Shown here piece by piece: positions 16,884 through 27,449 of a stretch of DNA of 64,000 nt. The notes below the pieces were generated by a model. That model had not been told where the DNA came from. It worked only from the letters and a program-made list of their open reading frames with translations, and made no database searches. The stretch is taken from assembly GCA_900466475.1 (NCBI GenBank), contig UBMI01000009.1, positions 176,478-240,477 on the forward strand, read 5' to 3'. Source of the DNA: Hyphomicrobiales bacterium (GTDB lineage: Bacteria; Pseudomonadota; Alphaproteobacteria; Rhizobiales; Rhizobiaceae). Every line of letters begins with the position of its first letter. Position 1 is the first letter of the stretch. A program made the position numbers and the translations under genes.

Positions 16884-18332
16884 TTATCGGCTTTCGGCCA
16901 TTGCCTCTCTCTGGGCATCTTCCGGCGCAGCCGCTTCGGCATGTCGATGCTTGGCGCGGCGTGTGGTCATGTCATCGCCGGCATTGGCGGGCAGGCGCAG
17001 GAAAGTGATGCAGGCGAGCGAGGAAATCCCTGCCACGATAAAGAAGGCGATATGGAAATCGGTGACCGTGAGTTGGCCGCTGTGGAAGCTCGCGGACACT
17101 TCCAGGATCGTCCCTGCGACTGCAACACCCATGGCCATGGAGATGCGCTGTGCCACGGCATTGATGGCCGTCGCCTGGCTGCTGTCGGCTTCGTCGACAT
17201 CCCCGAAGGCCATGGCGTTGACACCTGAGAAGGCCATGGAGCGCAACAGTCCGCCGACGAGAAGAGAGCCCATGATGAGATAGATCGGCGTTTCAGCAGT
17301 GAAGAAGCCGTTCACGCCGAGGAAGATCGCCGCAAGGAAGGTGGTCAGCGCGATGACGTTGCGGAAGCCGAAGGCGTTATAGGTGCGGGTTGCGGCGAAT
17401 TTCGAGCCCATGGAGCCGAGTGCGCTGACGAAGGTGACAGAGCCAGACTGCAGCGGTGTCAGGCCGAAACCGAGCTGCAGCATCAGCGGCATGAGGAAGG
17501 GCAGCGCGCCGAGCCCCATGCGGAAATTCGAGGCGCCGAGGATCGCCGCCCTGAACATAGGGTAGCGGAACATTTTCGGATCAAGCAGCGGATGCGGCGT
17601 GCGCCTGGCATGGACGAAATACAGGATGCCGGAGAGGACGCCGACCGCGACGGTGACATAGCCGTAGATGACGGGAACGGCGGGCAGGCTGATGACGGAT
17701 ATGCCGAAGACGAAGCCCGCAAAGCCGATCCCGGACAGGAAGAAACCCGGAAAATCCATCGGCTTCGGGCTGCGCGGCTCAATTGCCGGCAGGAAGCGGG
17801 TGACCAGCGCAATGCCGATGATGCCGATCGGCACATTGATCCAGAAGATCCAGTGCCAGCTGAGATAGGTCGTCAGGAAGCCGCCGATCGGCGGGCCCAT
17901 GATCGGGCCGATAAGAGCGGGTATGGTGAGCCACGCCATGGCATTCACCAGCTGGTGACGTGGCGTGCCGCGCACCAGAAGCAGCCGTCCGACCGGCGTC
18001 ATCATCGAGCCGCCGGCGCCCTGGATGAGCCGGGAAATGACGAAGGCGGCGATGGAATTCGAAAAGGCGCAGGCGATCGAACCGGCCATGAAAACGAAGA
18101 TTGCCAGACGGAAAATGTTGCGCGCGCCGAAGCGATCCGACATCCAGCCGCTGATCGGAATGAAGATGGCGAGCGCCACAAGGTAGCTGGTTACCGCAAG
18201 CTTCAGCGCGATCGGCGAGGTGCCGATATCAGCTGCTATAGCCGGCAGGCTGGTGGCGATCACGGTCGAATCCATCTGTTCCATGAACAGGGCGACCGCA
18301 AGGATCATCGGCGTTAGGCGGGACACGGGCAA
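16884..18332 (-). CDS. DHA2-family multidrug efflux MFS transporter
   Basis: A 482-aa drug:H+ antiporter with about 14 membrane helices, as in EmrB/QacA. Near the N-terminus it shows MEQMDSTVIATSLPAI, the DHA2 motif D1 pattern (family form LDxTIVNVALP). Motif A after helix 2 is GWMSDRFGARNIFRL, and the motif C region reads LIGPIMGPPIGGFLTTY. The C-terminal 30 residues are charged and cytoplasmic. It is transcribed away from the cobalamin riboswitch/bluB unit and upstream of aroG on the same strand, with a 241-base gap. Substrate unknown. Confidence 0.87.
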   Translation of the reverse strand: MPVSRLTPMILAVALFMEQMDSTVIATSLPAIAADIGTSPIALKLAVTSYLVALAIFIPISGWMSDRFGARNIFRLAIFVFMAGSIACAFSNSIAAFVISRLIQGAGGSMMTPVGRLLLVRGTPRHQLVNAMAWLTIPALIGPIMGPPIGGFLTTYLSWHWIFWINVPIGIIGIALVTRFLPAIEPRSPKPMDFPGFFLSGIGFAGFVFGISVISLPAVPVIYGYVTVAVGVLSGILYFVHARRTPHPLLDPKMFRYPMFRAAILGASNFRMGLGALPFLMPLMLQLGFGLTPLQSGSVTFVSALGSMGSKFAATRTYNAFGFRNVIALTTFLAAIFLGVNGFFTAETPIYLIMGSLLVGGLLRSMAFSGVNAMAFGDVDEADSSQATAINAVAQRISMAMGVAVAGTILEVSASFHSGQLTVTDFHIAFFIVAGISSLACITFLRLPANAGDDMTTRRAKHRHAEAAAPEDAQREAMAESR

Positions 18333-18472
18333 CCGGGATACAAGGAGGAGGATTCGACGCCAGTGGCGCCGCTCGGATCAGGGTCTCGTTCTAGGCCAGC
18401 ATTTTCAACCTGTCCACGAAATGAATGTCGCATGTGGCTTGCGACCATGCTCTTTCCGCGCCATAGATCGCC

Positions 18473-18645
18473 CTGTCAGGTGCCTGCTGTCACCAGCGGG
18501 AGAATCGGGAATCCGGTGGAAGACCGGAACGTGCCCAACGCTGTAAGGCTGACGCTCGCCGTTCAAACTACGCCACTGGCTTTGCGGCCGGGAAGGCAGC
18601 GGCGAGGCGGAGGACGCCGAGTCAGAAGACCGGCCTGGCAAGATA
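18473..18645 (+). ncRNA. Cobalamin (AdoCbl) riboswitch
   Basis: The conserved core is readable in order: CAGGTGCC near 18477, GGGAATCCGGTGGAAGACCG (P3/J region) near 18507, TGCCCAACGCTGTAAG (family GCCCNCGCNACTGT), GCCACTGG near 18571, the CGGGAAGGC element, and the B12-box region GAGTCAGAAGACCGGCCTG near 18620. It ends about 50 bases before bluB, a B12-synthesis gene. In this family, ligand binding lowers expression of the downstream gene. Outer boundaries are approximate. Confidence 0.93.
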
Positions 18646-18646
18646 G

Positions 18647-19396
<750 letters not shown>

Positions 19397-19413
19397 GCCG
19401 GCGCGGGTGTGCT

Positions 19414-20958
19414 TCACTCGGCCGGCTGGGTGCTGCAATCCTTGGGGCAGGCCGGTGTTCTCCAATGGCCAAAGGTGAGGAAGCTCGCAGCAGCGAGAAT
19501 CCAGACGCCGATCGCTCCATAGAGCATGACACCGCCGAAGCCTGCGACCAGCGCATCATGCACCGTCTCGGCGGGAATATCAGGCAGGGCGGCGATGCTG
19601 CCGGCGGAGATCCGTTCGGCAAGCAGGCGCAGATCGCCTGCGTCCATCGAGTTCGGCAAGGCGCTCTTCAGATGGGAGAGCACACCACTGAACAGGATGA
19701 AGCCCATGACTGCGATGTTGATCGCGAGCGAGATCATCCGGGCGCTCATGTCGATGCCGGAGGCCATGCCGGCGCGGTCGCTGGATACCGCACCGGTTGT
19801 CGTGTTGGTGACCGGGGTATTGGTGAAGCCAAGCCCGATGCCGGCAAGCAGCGCGCCGGGCAGCATCGTCAGCCAGCTTGGCGCGGCGGCGGCGCTGCCT
19901 GACTTCATCAGCAGGAAGCCGAGCCCGATGGTGAAAAGGCCGCCGGGAATGATGATACCCGGCCGGTAGCGCAGCATAAGCTGCTCGGCAAGCGGCGGCA
20001 CGACCAGCGTCGGCAGCGTATAGGCCAGCAAGGCGATGCCGGCGGCCACACTGCCGTAACCGAGGCCGGCTTCATACCAGATCGGCAAATAGATCATGAA
20101 AGGCCAGAAGCTGATATTCATGGCGGCCGAACCGACAATGGCGCCCGAGAAGGTGCGGATGCGGAACACCGAGGCATCGAACATCGGTCGCGGGTTCAGC
20201 TTTTCGGCAACGACGAAGGCGACGAGGCTTGCGGCACCAAGTCCGATAATGCCAAGCGCAGCCGGGCTCGCAAAACCGAGAGCAGGCCCCTGGGTGATGA
20301 AGAAGGCAAGGCAGAAGACCGCCAGCGAAAGGGTAGCGATGCCGGCGATATCGAGCCGTCCGGCTGCAGGATCACGCGATTCCTGAATTCCCGTCAGCGC
20401 GAGAGCGATTGTCACAGCCGCCAGCACGGCATGGATGAGGAATACCCATTGCCATCCGGCCACCGCCACGATGCCGACGCCGACGATCGGGCCGAAGCCC
20501 AGGCCGATGCCGAAAATGATGCCCCACCAGCCGAAGGCGATACTACGGGCGCGGCCCTCTTGGAATTGATGGGAGAGCACGGCTACCTGGCAGATCAGCA
20601 TGAAGCCGCCGCTCATTCCCTGCAGAAAACGAGCAACGATCAGCAGCGAAACATCCTGCGCGAGGCCGGCAATCAGCGAGGTGAGGCCGAAGACGGCAAT
20701 GCCGATCAGGAAGACGCGCTTGCGGCCGTAGCGGTCGGCCAGTGTGCCTGCGGCCATCAGCACCGTCGTAACGGCGATCGTATAGGCGTTCATGATCCAT
20801 TGCAGGGCACTGAAATCGGCGTGAAGCACTTTTTCCAAAGTGGGCAGGATTGCCGGCACGCTCGATATTTCGAGGCCGAACATCAGCGAGGAGAGACAGG
20901 CAGCCAGCAGGGCAATGATGCCCCGCGCACGAGGGGATGAATGGGAATCAGGGGGCAT
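19414..20958 (-). CDS. DHA2-family MFS transporter
   Basis: A 514-aa transporter with about 14 membrane helices. It has a DHA2-like first helix (GLEISSVPAILPTLEKVL), motif A LADRYGRKRVFLIG and a motif C-like GLGFGPIVGVGIVAV stretch. The ATG at 20958 is family-like; a longer frame begins at 20988. It is divergent from a LysR regulator at 21099, with about 140 bases between them containing AT-rich inverted patches, so the regulator probably controls it. It is likely drug or toxic-metabolite efflux; substrate unknown. Confidence 0.87.
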   Translation of the reverse strand: MPPDSHSSPRARGIIALLAACLSSLMFGLEISSVPAILPTLEKVLHADFSALQWIMNAYTIAVTTVLMAAGTLADRYGRKRVFLIGIAVFGLTSLIAGLAQDVSLLIVARFLQGMSGGFMLICQVAVLSHQFQEGRARSIAFGWWGIIFGIGLGFGPIVGVGIVAVAGWQWVFLIHAVLAAVTIALALTGIQESRDPAAGRLDIAGIATLSLAVFCLAFFITQGPALGFASPAALGIIGLGAASLVAFVVAEKLNPRPMFDASVFRIRTFSGAIVGSAAMNISFWPFMIYLPIWYEAGLGYGSVAAGIALLAYTLPTLVVPPLAEQLMLRYRPGIIIPGGLFTIGLGFLLMKSGSAAAAPSWLTMLPGALLAGIGLGFTNTPVTNTTTGAVSSDRAGMASGIDMSARMISLAINIAVMGFILFSGVLSHLKSALPNSMDAGDLRLLAERISAGSIAALPDIPAETVHDALVAGFGGVMLYGAIGVWILAAASFLTFGHWRTPACPKDCSTQPAE

Positions 20959-21098
20959 GTTTTGGCCTTTCGACGTTGAGGCGCACAACGTGACATCCGC
21001 TGTGGTCCATTTGCGTCAGCATAGGCGGGACTTGATCATTACAGAATTGGATGATTACATATTTCAGACACAACAAATTCGAATGATTGGTTTCAACC

Positions 21099-21947
21099 AT
21101 GCTCGATGTCGATTCCGTTCAGGCCTTCGTGGCGATCGCCGACAACAAGAGTTTCACCCGCGCCGCCAACGAACTCGGCAGCACGCAAGGAGCGATCAGC
21201 GTCAAACTGAAGCGGCTGGAGGAGCGGCTCGGCCACCGGCTGATCGAACGCACACCCCGGCTGGTGCGGCTTTCGGCGCAGGGGGCAGTGTTTCTACAGG
21301 CCGCACGGGAATTCCTCGAAGCCCATGACAGGGCCGTTGCGGCACTCTCTTCGTCGCGCCGCCATTTCACGATCGGCATTGCCGCGCATGTGGCCGGGCC
21401 GGAGGTTCCGACACTGCTTGCGCGCCTCAACGCCCATGATCCGGGTCTGACGATCGAGGTGCGGATCGATAATTCCTGCACCCTGCTTGCAGCTTTCGAT
21501 CGCGGCGAACTGGATGCGGCGATCATCCGCAGGGACGAAGACCGGCGCGACGGCGAGGTTCTGGGGCCTGAGCATTTCGGCTGGTTCGCCACGCCACAAT
21601 TCGAGTATCGCCGCGGCGAGCCGTTGCGTCTTGCAGCACTATCGCCGACCTGCGGAGTGAGGGCTGTCTGCACCCGCGCGCTTGATGCGGCGGGCATTCC
21701 CTGGACCGAAGTCTTCCTCGGCGGCGGCTCTTCGGCTGTGACCGCGGCCGTTTCGGCCGGGCTTGCCGTCTCGACCTTCTCCTATCGCCTGGCCCCCGTC
21801 GGCACTGTCGAAGTCAGCGAGCGTTTCGGCCTGCCGCCATTGCCGTCTTCGGAGATCGTGCTGCATTCGACGCTGACGGACGCCAAATCGCGCGCGGCAC
21901 TACGCACGCTGGCAGCCGCCTTCAGAGAGCATCGCGTGTCCAGCTGA
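21099..21947 (+). CDS. LysR-family transcriptional regulator
   Basis: A 282-aa LTTR. Residues 1-60 are the winged helix (VDSVQAFVAIADNKSFTRA, then LGSTQGAISVKLKRLEERLG and LIERTPRLVRLS). Residues about 85-280 form the periplasmic-binding-protein-like effector domain. The ATG at 21099 gives the normal LTTR N-terminus; a TTG at 21087 would add four residues. It is divergent from the DHA2 pump at 20958, the standard layout for a LysR regulator and its target. The inducer is unknown. Confidence 0.9.
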   Translation: MLDVDSVQAFVAIADNKSFTRAANELGSTQGAISVKLKRLEERLGHRLIERTPRLVRLSAQGAVFLQAAREFLEAHDRAVAALSSSRRHFTIGIAAHVAGPEVPTLLARLNAHDPGLTIEVRIDNSCTLLAAFDRGELDAAIIRRDEDRRDGEVLGPEHFGWFATPQFEYRRGEPLRLAALSPTCGVRAVCTRALDAAGIPWTEVFLGGGSSAVTAAVSAGLAVSTFSYRLAPVGTVEVSERFGLPPLPSSEIVLHSTLTDAKSRAALRTLAAAFREHRVSS

Positions 21948-21978
21948 TAGCGCGGTTTCTATTGCACCGAGATCGTGA

Positions 21979-23088
21979 TTATTGCTGCTGTTGGGGCTGC
22001 GGGCCCGATGCCGCGGGATTGGCGAGATCGATCTTGCCCTGATCGCCGGCGAGGAATTGCGGGCCGACCTGGCGCACCTTGTTGCTGGCGGGATCATAGG
22101 GACGATCCGGTACCTGGACCTGCGGGGCAGGCGGGGCGCTTGCCGCTTTCGGAGCTTCGGTGTGGACCGTGGTGATGGAGCTTTTCGGCTCAGGCGCCGG
22201 AGCAGAGGCCGTCTGGCTCTTGCGCATTTCCTGGTAATAGGCGCTGAGATTGCACGAGCAGGCGGATTTTTCGCCAGGCGCGCGGGTCTTGTAGGCGAAG
22301 GCGTTCTTCATCGCGCCATAGGGCGCGCCTGTTGCCGTCGAGATCATGTTCGAGGCTTCGGTGCTGGAAATATCCCGGTAATAGAGTTCCGTCTCCACAC
22401 CGGGGCACATTTTCGAGCACGTCGCGGCATCGCGGCCGAAATCGACCGAAGTGGCATTGTTGCTGATCGGGAAGAAGCCGCCATCACAGGTGCGCACGCA
22501 GATGGTGCTGACGGGCGAAAGCATTTCGGCCCGCGGCAGGCCGTAACGCTCACCGCCGCCGAGTGGAATGAAGGTATCGCCGCGCATTGCCTGCTCCTCG
22601 ATGGAAGGAGCGGGTGCATAGGCGTCACCTTGCGCGGATTCTGTAAAGCTGTCGCTGTTGCAGCCATTGTCTTCGAGGGCCGCCATCAGGCCTTCGCGGG
22701 CCGGATCGGCGCCGGACTGGCGCAGTTCGCTTCGGCGGTCCTGCAGATAGCGGATATTGTCGACCATCTTTGCTTGCGCCTGCTCGAGTTCCTCGCAGAA
22801 TCCCGCATTCTCACCGCCGAGGACGACCATGCTGCCGGAGGTGCAGCCATACCGGCGCAGATCGCCGCGCACCTTGCGCAGTTCCAGATTCTGTTCGGCA
22901 AGCGCGCCTGCATATTGGCGCATCTCGGGGCCATTATTGCCGAAGGTTTGCGGCAGATCGGCCAGGCGTCCACGCAGATCTTCACAGATCGCGTTGGTCT
23001 CAGCTGCTGCCGGAACCGCGAATGCCAGAAAGAAAACAAGATACAGGTTTCGGCGCTTCACGACGTCGTCCCGGAATGAGAAAAGCAT
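21979..23088 (-). CDS. DUF2865 exported protein
   Basis: A 369-aa protein with an N-terminal signal (RRNLYLVFFLAFAVPAAAET) and therefore periplasmic or surface-located. The middle has the cysteine-rich DUF2865 pattern: TICVRTCDGGFFPISN (about residue 197), CSKMCPGVETELYY and ACSCNLSAYYQEM. The C-terminal 80 residues are Pro/Ala/Gln-rich and disordered, ending in five Gln. The listed start is ATG 23088; the GTG at 23061, with CCGGGA upstream, places the signal peptide right at the N-terminus and may be the true start. Function unknown; the family is typical of Rhizobiales. Confidence 0.82.
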   Translation of the reverse strand: MLFSFRDDVVKRRNLYLVFFLAFAVPAAAETNAICEDLRGRLADLPQTFGNNGPEMRQYAGALAEQNLELRKVRGDLRRYGCTSGSMVVLGGENAGFCEELEQAQAKMVDNIRYLQDRRSELRQSGADPAREGLMAALEDNGCNSDSFTESAQGDAYAPAPSIEEQAMRGDTFIPLGGGERYGLPRAEMLSPVSTICVRTCDGGFFPISNNATSVDFGRDAATCSKMCPGVETELYYRDISSTEASNMISTATGAPYGAMKNAFAYKTRAPGEKSACSCNLSAYYQEMRKSQTASAPAPEPKSSITTVHTEAPKAASAPPAPQVQVPDRPYDPASNKVRQVGPQFLAGDQGKIDLANPAASGPQPQQQQ

Positions 23089-23259
23089 CTATCGGTGAAT
23101 TGCGGCTTCAATCCACCGCGCTTTGTCTTAACGTATTTCCCTTAATAAGCTCGCAGTAATTCCTAGCGCATTTTTGCAATCTTATCCAGCAAGCCTAATG
23201 CTTGTATACCTTCGCTCCTGCAATCACGCGGGGAGCCCGTTGATCTCTAGACAGTTGAT

Positions 23260-23793
23260 ATGACAGGCATTTCCGACGAAACTCACCTCACCGAAGCGAC
23301 AGCAGGAATACAGGAAACCGGACACGGCCTGCACCTCTTCGTGGACGGTTGTTTTGAGCCTCGCTCGGGGCACGGCGGGTGGGCCTTCATCGCCTATCGC
23401 GACGGTGCGGAAATAGGCGCCGGTTTCGGCGGCGTGGGGAATGGCGCCAACAACACGATGGAGCTGACCGCAGTGCTTGAGGCGACAATCTGGATCGGCC
23501 GCACGGTACCCGGCGAAGCCGCGATCATCTGGTCCGATTCCGTCTACACCGTCGAAGGCTGCAACAGCTGGCGCCCTATCTGGAGGAACAATGGCTGGAA
23601 GAAAAGCAATCCGAACGGCAGGGCCAGAAACAGAGCGATATCGGATGCCAAGCTCTGGAAAGCGCTCGACATCGAGCTATCCCGGAATCCATCGATAACA
23701 ATTGCCTGGTGCAAGGGTCATTCCGGCATTGAAGGCAACGAACGCGCGGATGAACTGTCCGATCAGGGACGCCGTTCGATACGGCGTACCTGA
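23260..23793 (+). CDS. Ribonuclease H-family protein
   Basis: A 177-aa RNase HI-fold protein. The full catalytic set is visible: LFVDG (Asp29), NNTMELTAV (Glu), IWSDSVY (Asp), CKGHSG (His) and GNERADEL (Asp). RNase H cleaves RNA in RNA-DNA hybrids. It has about 24 extra N-terminal residues and differs from the usual RnhA pattern around the basic handle (RNNGWKKSN), so it may be a second copy rather than the housekeeping enzyme, which rhizobia normally encode elsewhere. It is a single gene, convergent with the malic enzyme gene. Confidence 0.88.
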   Translation: MTGISDETHLTEATAGIQETGHGLHLFVDGCFEPRSGHGGWAFIAYRDGAEIGAGFGGVGNGANNTMELTAVLEATIWIGRTVPGEAAIIWSDSVYTVEGCNSWRPIWRNNGWKKSNPNGRARNRAISDAKLWKALDIELSRNPSITIAWCKGHSGIEGNERADELSDQGRRSIRRT

Positions 23794-23841
23794 TATACCT
23801 GATGTCAGCGACCGTCGTTTCACAGACGGCCGCAGCAGGAG

Positions 23842-26154
23842 TTACGCCGGCTGCGATGCCTCGACAACAGCAAGCGCTGCCATATTGACCACACCGCGAG
23901 AGGTGACCGACGGTGCCAGGATATGGGCCGGCATCGCCGTGCCGAGCAGGATCGGGCCAACATGCAGGCCGTCGGTCATCGATTTCACGACGCCGAGGGT
24001 GATATTGGCCGCATCGAGGTTCGGGAAGACCAGCAGGTTGGCTTCGCCATGCAGCGTGGTATGCGGCATGACGCGGCGGCGCAGTTCCTCGGAGATCGCG
24101 CTTTCGCCATGCATTTCGCCGTCGACTTCGAGATCCGGCGCCGCCTCACGAACCAGCTGGAGGGCGTTGCGCATCTTGCTGGCGCTTTCGGATTCGCGCG
24201 AGCCGAAGTTCGAATGCGAGACGAGGGCAGCACGCGGCGTAATGCCGAAGCGCTTGATTTCCTCGGCAGCCAGAACCGCCGCCTCGGCGATTTCCTCAGC
24301 CGTCGGGTTGAAGGTCACGTAGGTGTCGGTGAAGAAGGTGGCGCCGCGCTGCGAGATCAACAGGCTGAGCGCGGAGAAATCGCGCACGTTCGGGCGCTTG
24401 CCGATGATCTGGCGCACGTCGCGCAGATGCTTCTCATAACGGCCCTCAAGGCCGCAGATCAGCGCATCGGCTTCGCCGCGCTTCAGCGCCAAGGCACCGA
24501 TGACGGTCGTGTTGGTGCGCACGATGGTACGGGCCGCTTCCGGGATGACGCCGCGGCGCCCGACCAGCTGCAGATAAAGATCGACATATTCGCGGAAGCG
24601 CGGATCGTCCTCGGGGTTGATGACATCGAAATCCTGCAGCGGGCGAATGCGCAGGCCGTAACGCTTCAGGCGCGTTTCGATGACCTGAGGACGGCCGATG
24701 ATGATCGGTTCGGCGATGCCTTCTTCAAGCAGCACCTGGGCTGCGCGCAGCACGCGTTCGTCTTCGCCTTCGGAGAAGATGACGCGCTTGCGCTCCGCCA
24801 CCTTGGCGGCCGTGAAGATCGGCTTCATGACGAAGCCGGAGCGGAAGACAAAGCGGTTCAGCTGGTCGAGATAGGCGTCGAAATCCGTGATCGGGCGGCG
24901 CGCTACGCCGCTTTCGGCCGCAGCCTTGGCGACGGCAGGCGCGATGCGCAGGATCAGGCGCGGATCGAAGGGCGAGGGGATGAGGTAGTCGGGCCCGAAG
25001 ACCGGGGTCTCGCCGGAATAGGCGCGGGCGGCAACGTCCGATGGCTCCTCGCGGGCAAGGGCCGCGATGGCGCGCACTGCCGCCATCTTCATTTCCTCGT
25101 TGATCGTCTCGGCGCCACAGTCCAGAGCACCCCTGAAAATATAGGGGAAGCAAAGAACGTTATTGACCTGGTTCGGGAAGTCGGAACGGCCGGTGCAGAT
25201 CATCGCATCGGGGCGGGCGGCGCGGGCAAGATCCGGCATGATCTCTGGCGTCGGATTGGCAAGCGCCATGATGAGCGGCTTTTCGGCCATCTGCGCCAGG
25301 AGTTCCGGCTTCAGCACGCCGGCGGCAGACAGGCCGAGGAAAACGTCGGCGCCGCCGATATTTTCGGCAAGCGTGCGCGTGTCGCTCTTCTGGGCGTAGA
25401 TCGCCTTCCACTCGTCCATCAGCTCGACGCGGCCTTCATAGACGAGGCCTTCGAGATCGTGGACCCAGATGTTTTCGCGTTTGGCGCCGAGTGTCACCAG
25501 CAGGTTGAGACAGGCAAGGGCGGCGGCACCGGCGCCGGAGGCGACGATCTTCACCTCATCGATCTTCTTGCCGGCGAGTTCGAGGCCGTTGAGGATGGCG
25601 GCTGCGACGATGATCGCGGTGCCATGCTGGTCGTCATGGAAGACCGGGATCTTCATCTTCTCGCGCAGCTGCTTCTCGATGCGGAAGCATTCCGGCGCCT
25701 TGATATCCTCGAGGTTGATGCCGCCAAAGGTCGGCTCCAGCGAGGCGACGGTGGAAACCATCTGGTCGACATCTGCCGCATCCACTTCGATATCGAAGAC
25801 GTCGATGCCGGCGAATTTCTTGAAGAGGACGGCCTTGCCTTCCATGACCGGCTTGGAGGCAAGCGGGCCGATATTGCCGAGGCCGAGCACGGCGGTGCCG
25901 TTGGAGATGACGGCGACGAGATTGGCGCGGGACGTATAATCGGCCGCCTGCTCCGGATTGTCACGGATGGCGAGGCAGGGAGCGGCGACACCGGGAGAAT
26001 AGGCAAGCGCCAGGTCGCGCTGGTTGCCGAGCGGCTTGGTCGCCTGGATTTCGAGCTTGCCGGGGCGCGGATAGCGGTGGAAGAAAAGCGCCTGCTCGTC
26101 GAGGCTGCCGCCCGTCAAATTCTTTTCCGATTTGGATTTTTCCTGGTGATCCAT
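23842..26154 (-). CDS. maeB: NAD(P)-dependent malic enzyme with phosphotransacetylase-like C-terminal domain
   Basis: The 770-aa enzyme oxidatively decarboxylates malate to pyruvate. Residues 1-about 430 are the malic domain ([48 protein letters not shown] and the Rossmann region [14 protein letters not shown]). Residues about 440-770 match phosphate acetyltransferase, as in the two long rhizobial malic enzymes, DME and TME. In rhizobia DME feeds pyruvate and acetyl-CoA from dicarboxylates during symbiosis; I cannot tell which paralogue this is. The ATG at 26154 has GGAGG seven bases upstream; the frame is open to 26277 but non-coding in character. Confidence 0.93.
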   Translation of the reverse strand: MDHQEKSKSEKNLTGGSLDEQALFFHRYPRPGKLEIQATKPLGNQRDLALAYSPGVAAPCLAIRDNPEQAADYTSRANLVAVISNGTAVLGLGNIGPLASKPVMEGKAVLFKKFAGIDVFDIEVDAADVDQMVSTVASLEPTFGGINLEDIKAPECFRIEKQLREKMKIPVFHDDQHGTAIIVAAAILNGLELAGKKIDEVKIVASGAGAAALACLNLLVTLGAKRENIWVHDLEGLVYEGRVELMDEWKAIYAQKSDTRTLAENIGGADVFLGLSAAGVLKPELLAQMAEKPLIMALANPTPEIMPDLARAARPDAMICTGRSDFPNQVNNVLCFPYIFRGALDCGAETINEEMKMAAVRAIAALAREEPSDVAARAYSGETPVFGPDYLIPSPFDPRLILRIAPAVAKAAAESGVARRPITDFDAYLDQLNRFVFRSGFVMKPIFTAAKVAERKRVIFSEGEDERVLRAAQVLLEEGIAEPIIIGRPQVIETRLKRYGLRIRPLQDFDVINPEDDPRFREYVDLYLQLVGRRGVIPEAARTIVRTNTTVIGALALKRGEADALICGLEGRYEKHLRDVRQIIGKRPNVRDFSALSLLISQRGATFFTDTYVTFNPTAEEIAEAAVLAAEEIKRFGITPRAALVSHSNFGSRESESASKMRNALQLVREAAPDLEVDGEMHGESAISEELRRRVMPHTTLHGEANLLVFPNLDAANITLGVVKSMTDGLHVGPILLGTAMPAHILAPSVTSRGVVNMAALAVVEASQPA

Positions 26155-26438
26155 CGCCGCCTCCAGCGTTGTTCGAAGTCTTTTGAAGCTTCCTCCATAC
26201 ATCAATCGACCCGTGGGAACAGTACGGAAATAAGCGCAGCGGAACTTTTTGATCTGATGGTAACGGGGAGCTGACATCGGAGTTTTCCCGGTCAGCTGCG
26301 GCAGTCCGACCGGGAAGGGCTCTTATCGGTGGATTGAGCGGCTTTGCAGGGCTTTCCTGCGGTTTGTCATCTTCCTGATACACGAGTCTGATTTTGGAAG
26401 ACCAGACGAAGAACGATGGGACACGAGCGGAAAGGCTT

Positions 26439-27260
26439 GTGACAGACATGATGGAACCCCGGCGCTTCCGCACCCTCTTCATTTCCGATGTGCATCTCGG
26501 CTCGAAGGCCGCCAAGGCGGATTTCCTGCTGGATTTCCTGAAATACCATGAGGCAGACACGATCTACCTCGTTGGCGATATCATCGACGGCTGGCGCCTG
26601 AAGCGCAGCTGGTACTGGCCGCAGGTCTGCAACGACGTCGTCCAGAAACTCTTGCGCAAGGCACGCAAGGGTACGCGCGTCGTCTATATTCCCGGCAATC
26701 ACGACGAATTCCTGCGCGCCTTTCCGGGCACGCATTTCGGCGGCATCGAAGTCGTCGACCGCATCATCCACGACGGCGCCGACGGCAAGAAGTATCTGAT
26801 CCTGCACGGCGATGAATTCGACGTCGTCGTACGCAATGCCCGGCTGCTCGCCTATCTTGGCGATTGGGCCTACGATATGGCGATCCGCATCAATATCGTG
26901 CTCGCTGCCGTGCGCCGCCGCCTCGGCATGCCTTATTGGTCCTTCTCGGCATGGGCCAAGCTGCAGGTGAAACACGCCGTCAACTTCATCGGCGAATTCC
27001 AGCGTGTGGTTGCCGAGGAAGCCCGCAAGAGCGGCGCCGATGGCGTCATCTGCGGCCATATCCATCACGCCGTGATCGAGGATATGGACGGTGTCCGTTA
27101 CATCAACACCGGCGACTGGGTCGAAAGCTGCACGGCAATCGTCGAGCATGAGGACGGCCGGTTCGAACTCATCACCTGGCGTGCGCTGACCAGCAACGTG
27201 CCGGCCCTGACCTCTGTCGAATTGCTTGAAGAGGGTGATCTCGCCCCGCAGGCTGCCTGA
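26439..27260 (+). CDS. LpxH-like metallophosphoesterase (UDP-2,3-diacylglucosamine diphosphatase family)
   Basis: A calcineurin-like phosphoesterase of about 273 aa. Metal ligands lie in FISDVHLGSKA, VGDIIDGW, PGNHDEF, LHGDEFDVV and CGHIHHA. The Trp-rich stretch RSWYWPQVCNDVV is typical of the LpxH-related family, which acts on a UDP-glucosamine lipid in lipid A synthesis. Alphaproteobacteria usually use LpxI for this step, so the true substrate is open. Start choice is uncertain: GTG 26439 (GGAAAGG upstream) or ATG 26448; the longer TTG at 26394 is less likely. Confidence 0.82.
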   Translation: MTDMMEPRRFRTLFISDVHLGSKAAKADFLLDFLKYHEADTIYLVGDIIDGWRLKRSWYWPQVCNDVVQKLLRKARKGTRVVYIPGNHDEFLRAFPGTHFGGIEVVDRIIHDGADGKKYLILHGDEFDVVVRNARLLAYLGDWAYDMAIRINIVLAAVRRRLGMPYWSFSAWAKLQVKHAVNFIGEFQRVVAEEARKSGADGVICGHIHHAVIEDMDGVRYINTGDWVESCTAIVEHEDGRFELITWRALTSNVPALTSVELLEEGDLAPQAA

Positions 27261-27449
27261 ATAATGTGTGCGTACCGCACCGGCCTGGCCGGTGCATCAT
27301 GAATTTAGCCGTTGCCGTCAGGCGACAGGCCCAGTTTATTTTTTAAATCGTTTCGAGTTATGTCCGAAACGTTACAGGCGGGCTATTTCTCGCCATAGTC
27401 GTGTCGGATTGGATGTGTTAGGCAACGGTCAGTTTCCTTCAGGTCCATC

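Noticed and set aside
24000..26270. Long plus-strand open frame (783 codons) through the malic enzyme gene
   Set aside because: It is the antisense shadow of maeB in high-GC DNA. The minus strand has all malic-enzyme motifs; the plus frame has no family pattern.
26285..26316. 9-bp perfect stem (TTCCCGGTC/GACCGGGAA) between maeB and the LpxH-like gene
   Set aside because: No T-run on either strand and a 14-base loop; not enough to call a terminator or an RNA gene.
27277..27295. GCACCGGC/GCCGGTGC hairpin after the LpxH-like gene
   Set aside because: Only a three-base loop and no following T-run; possible but unsupported as a terminator.
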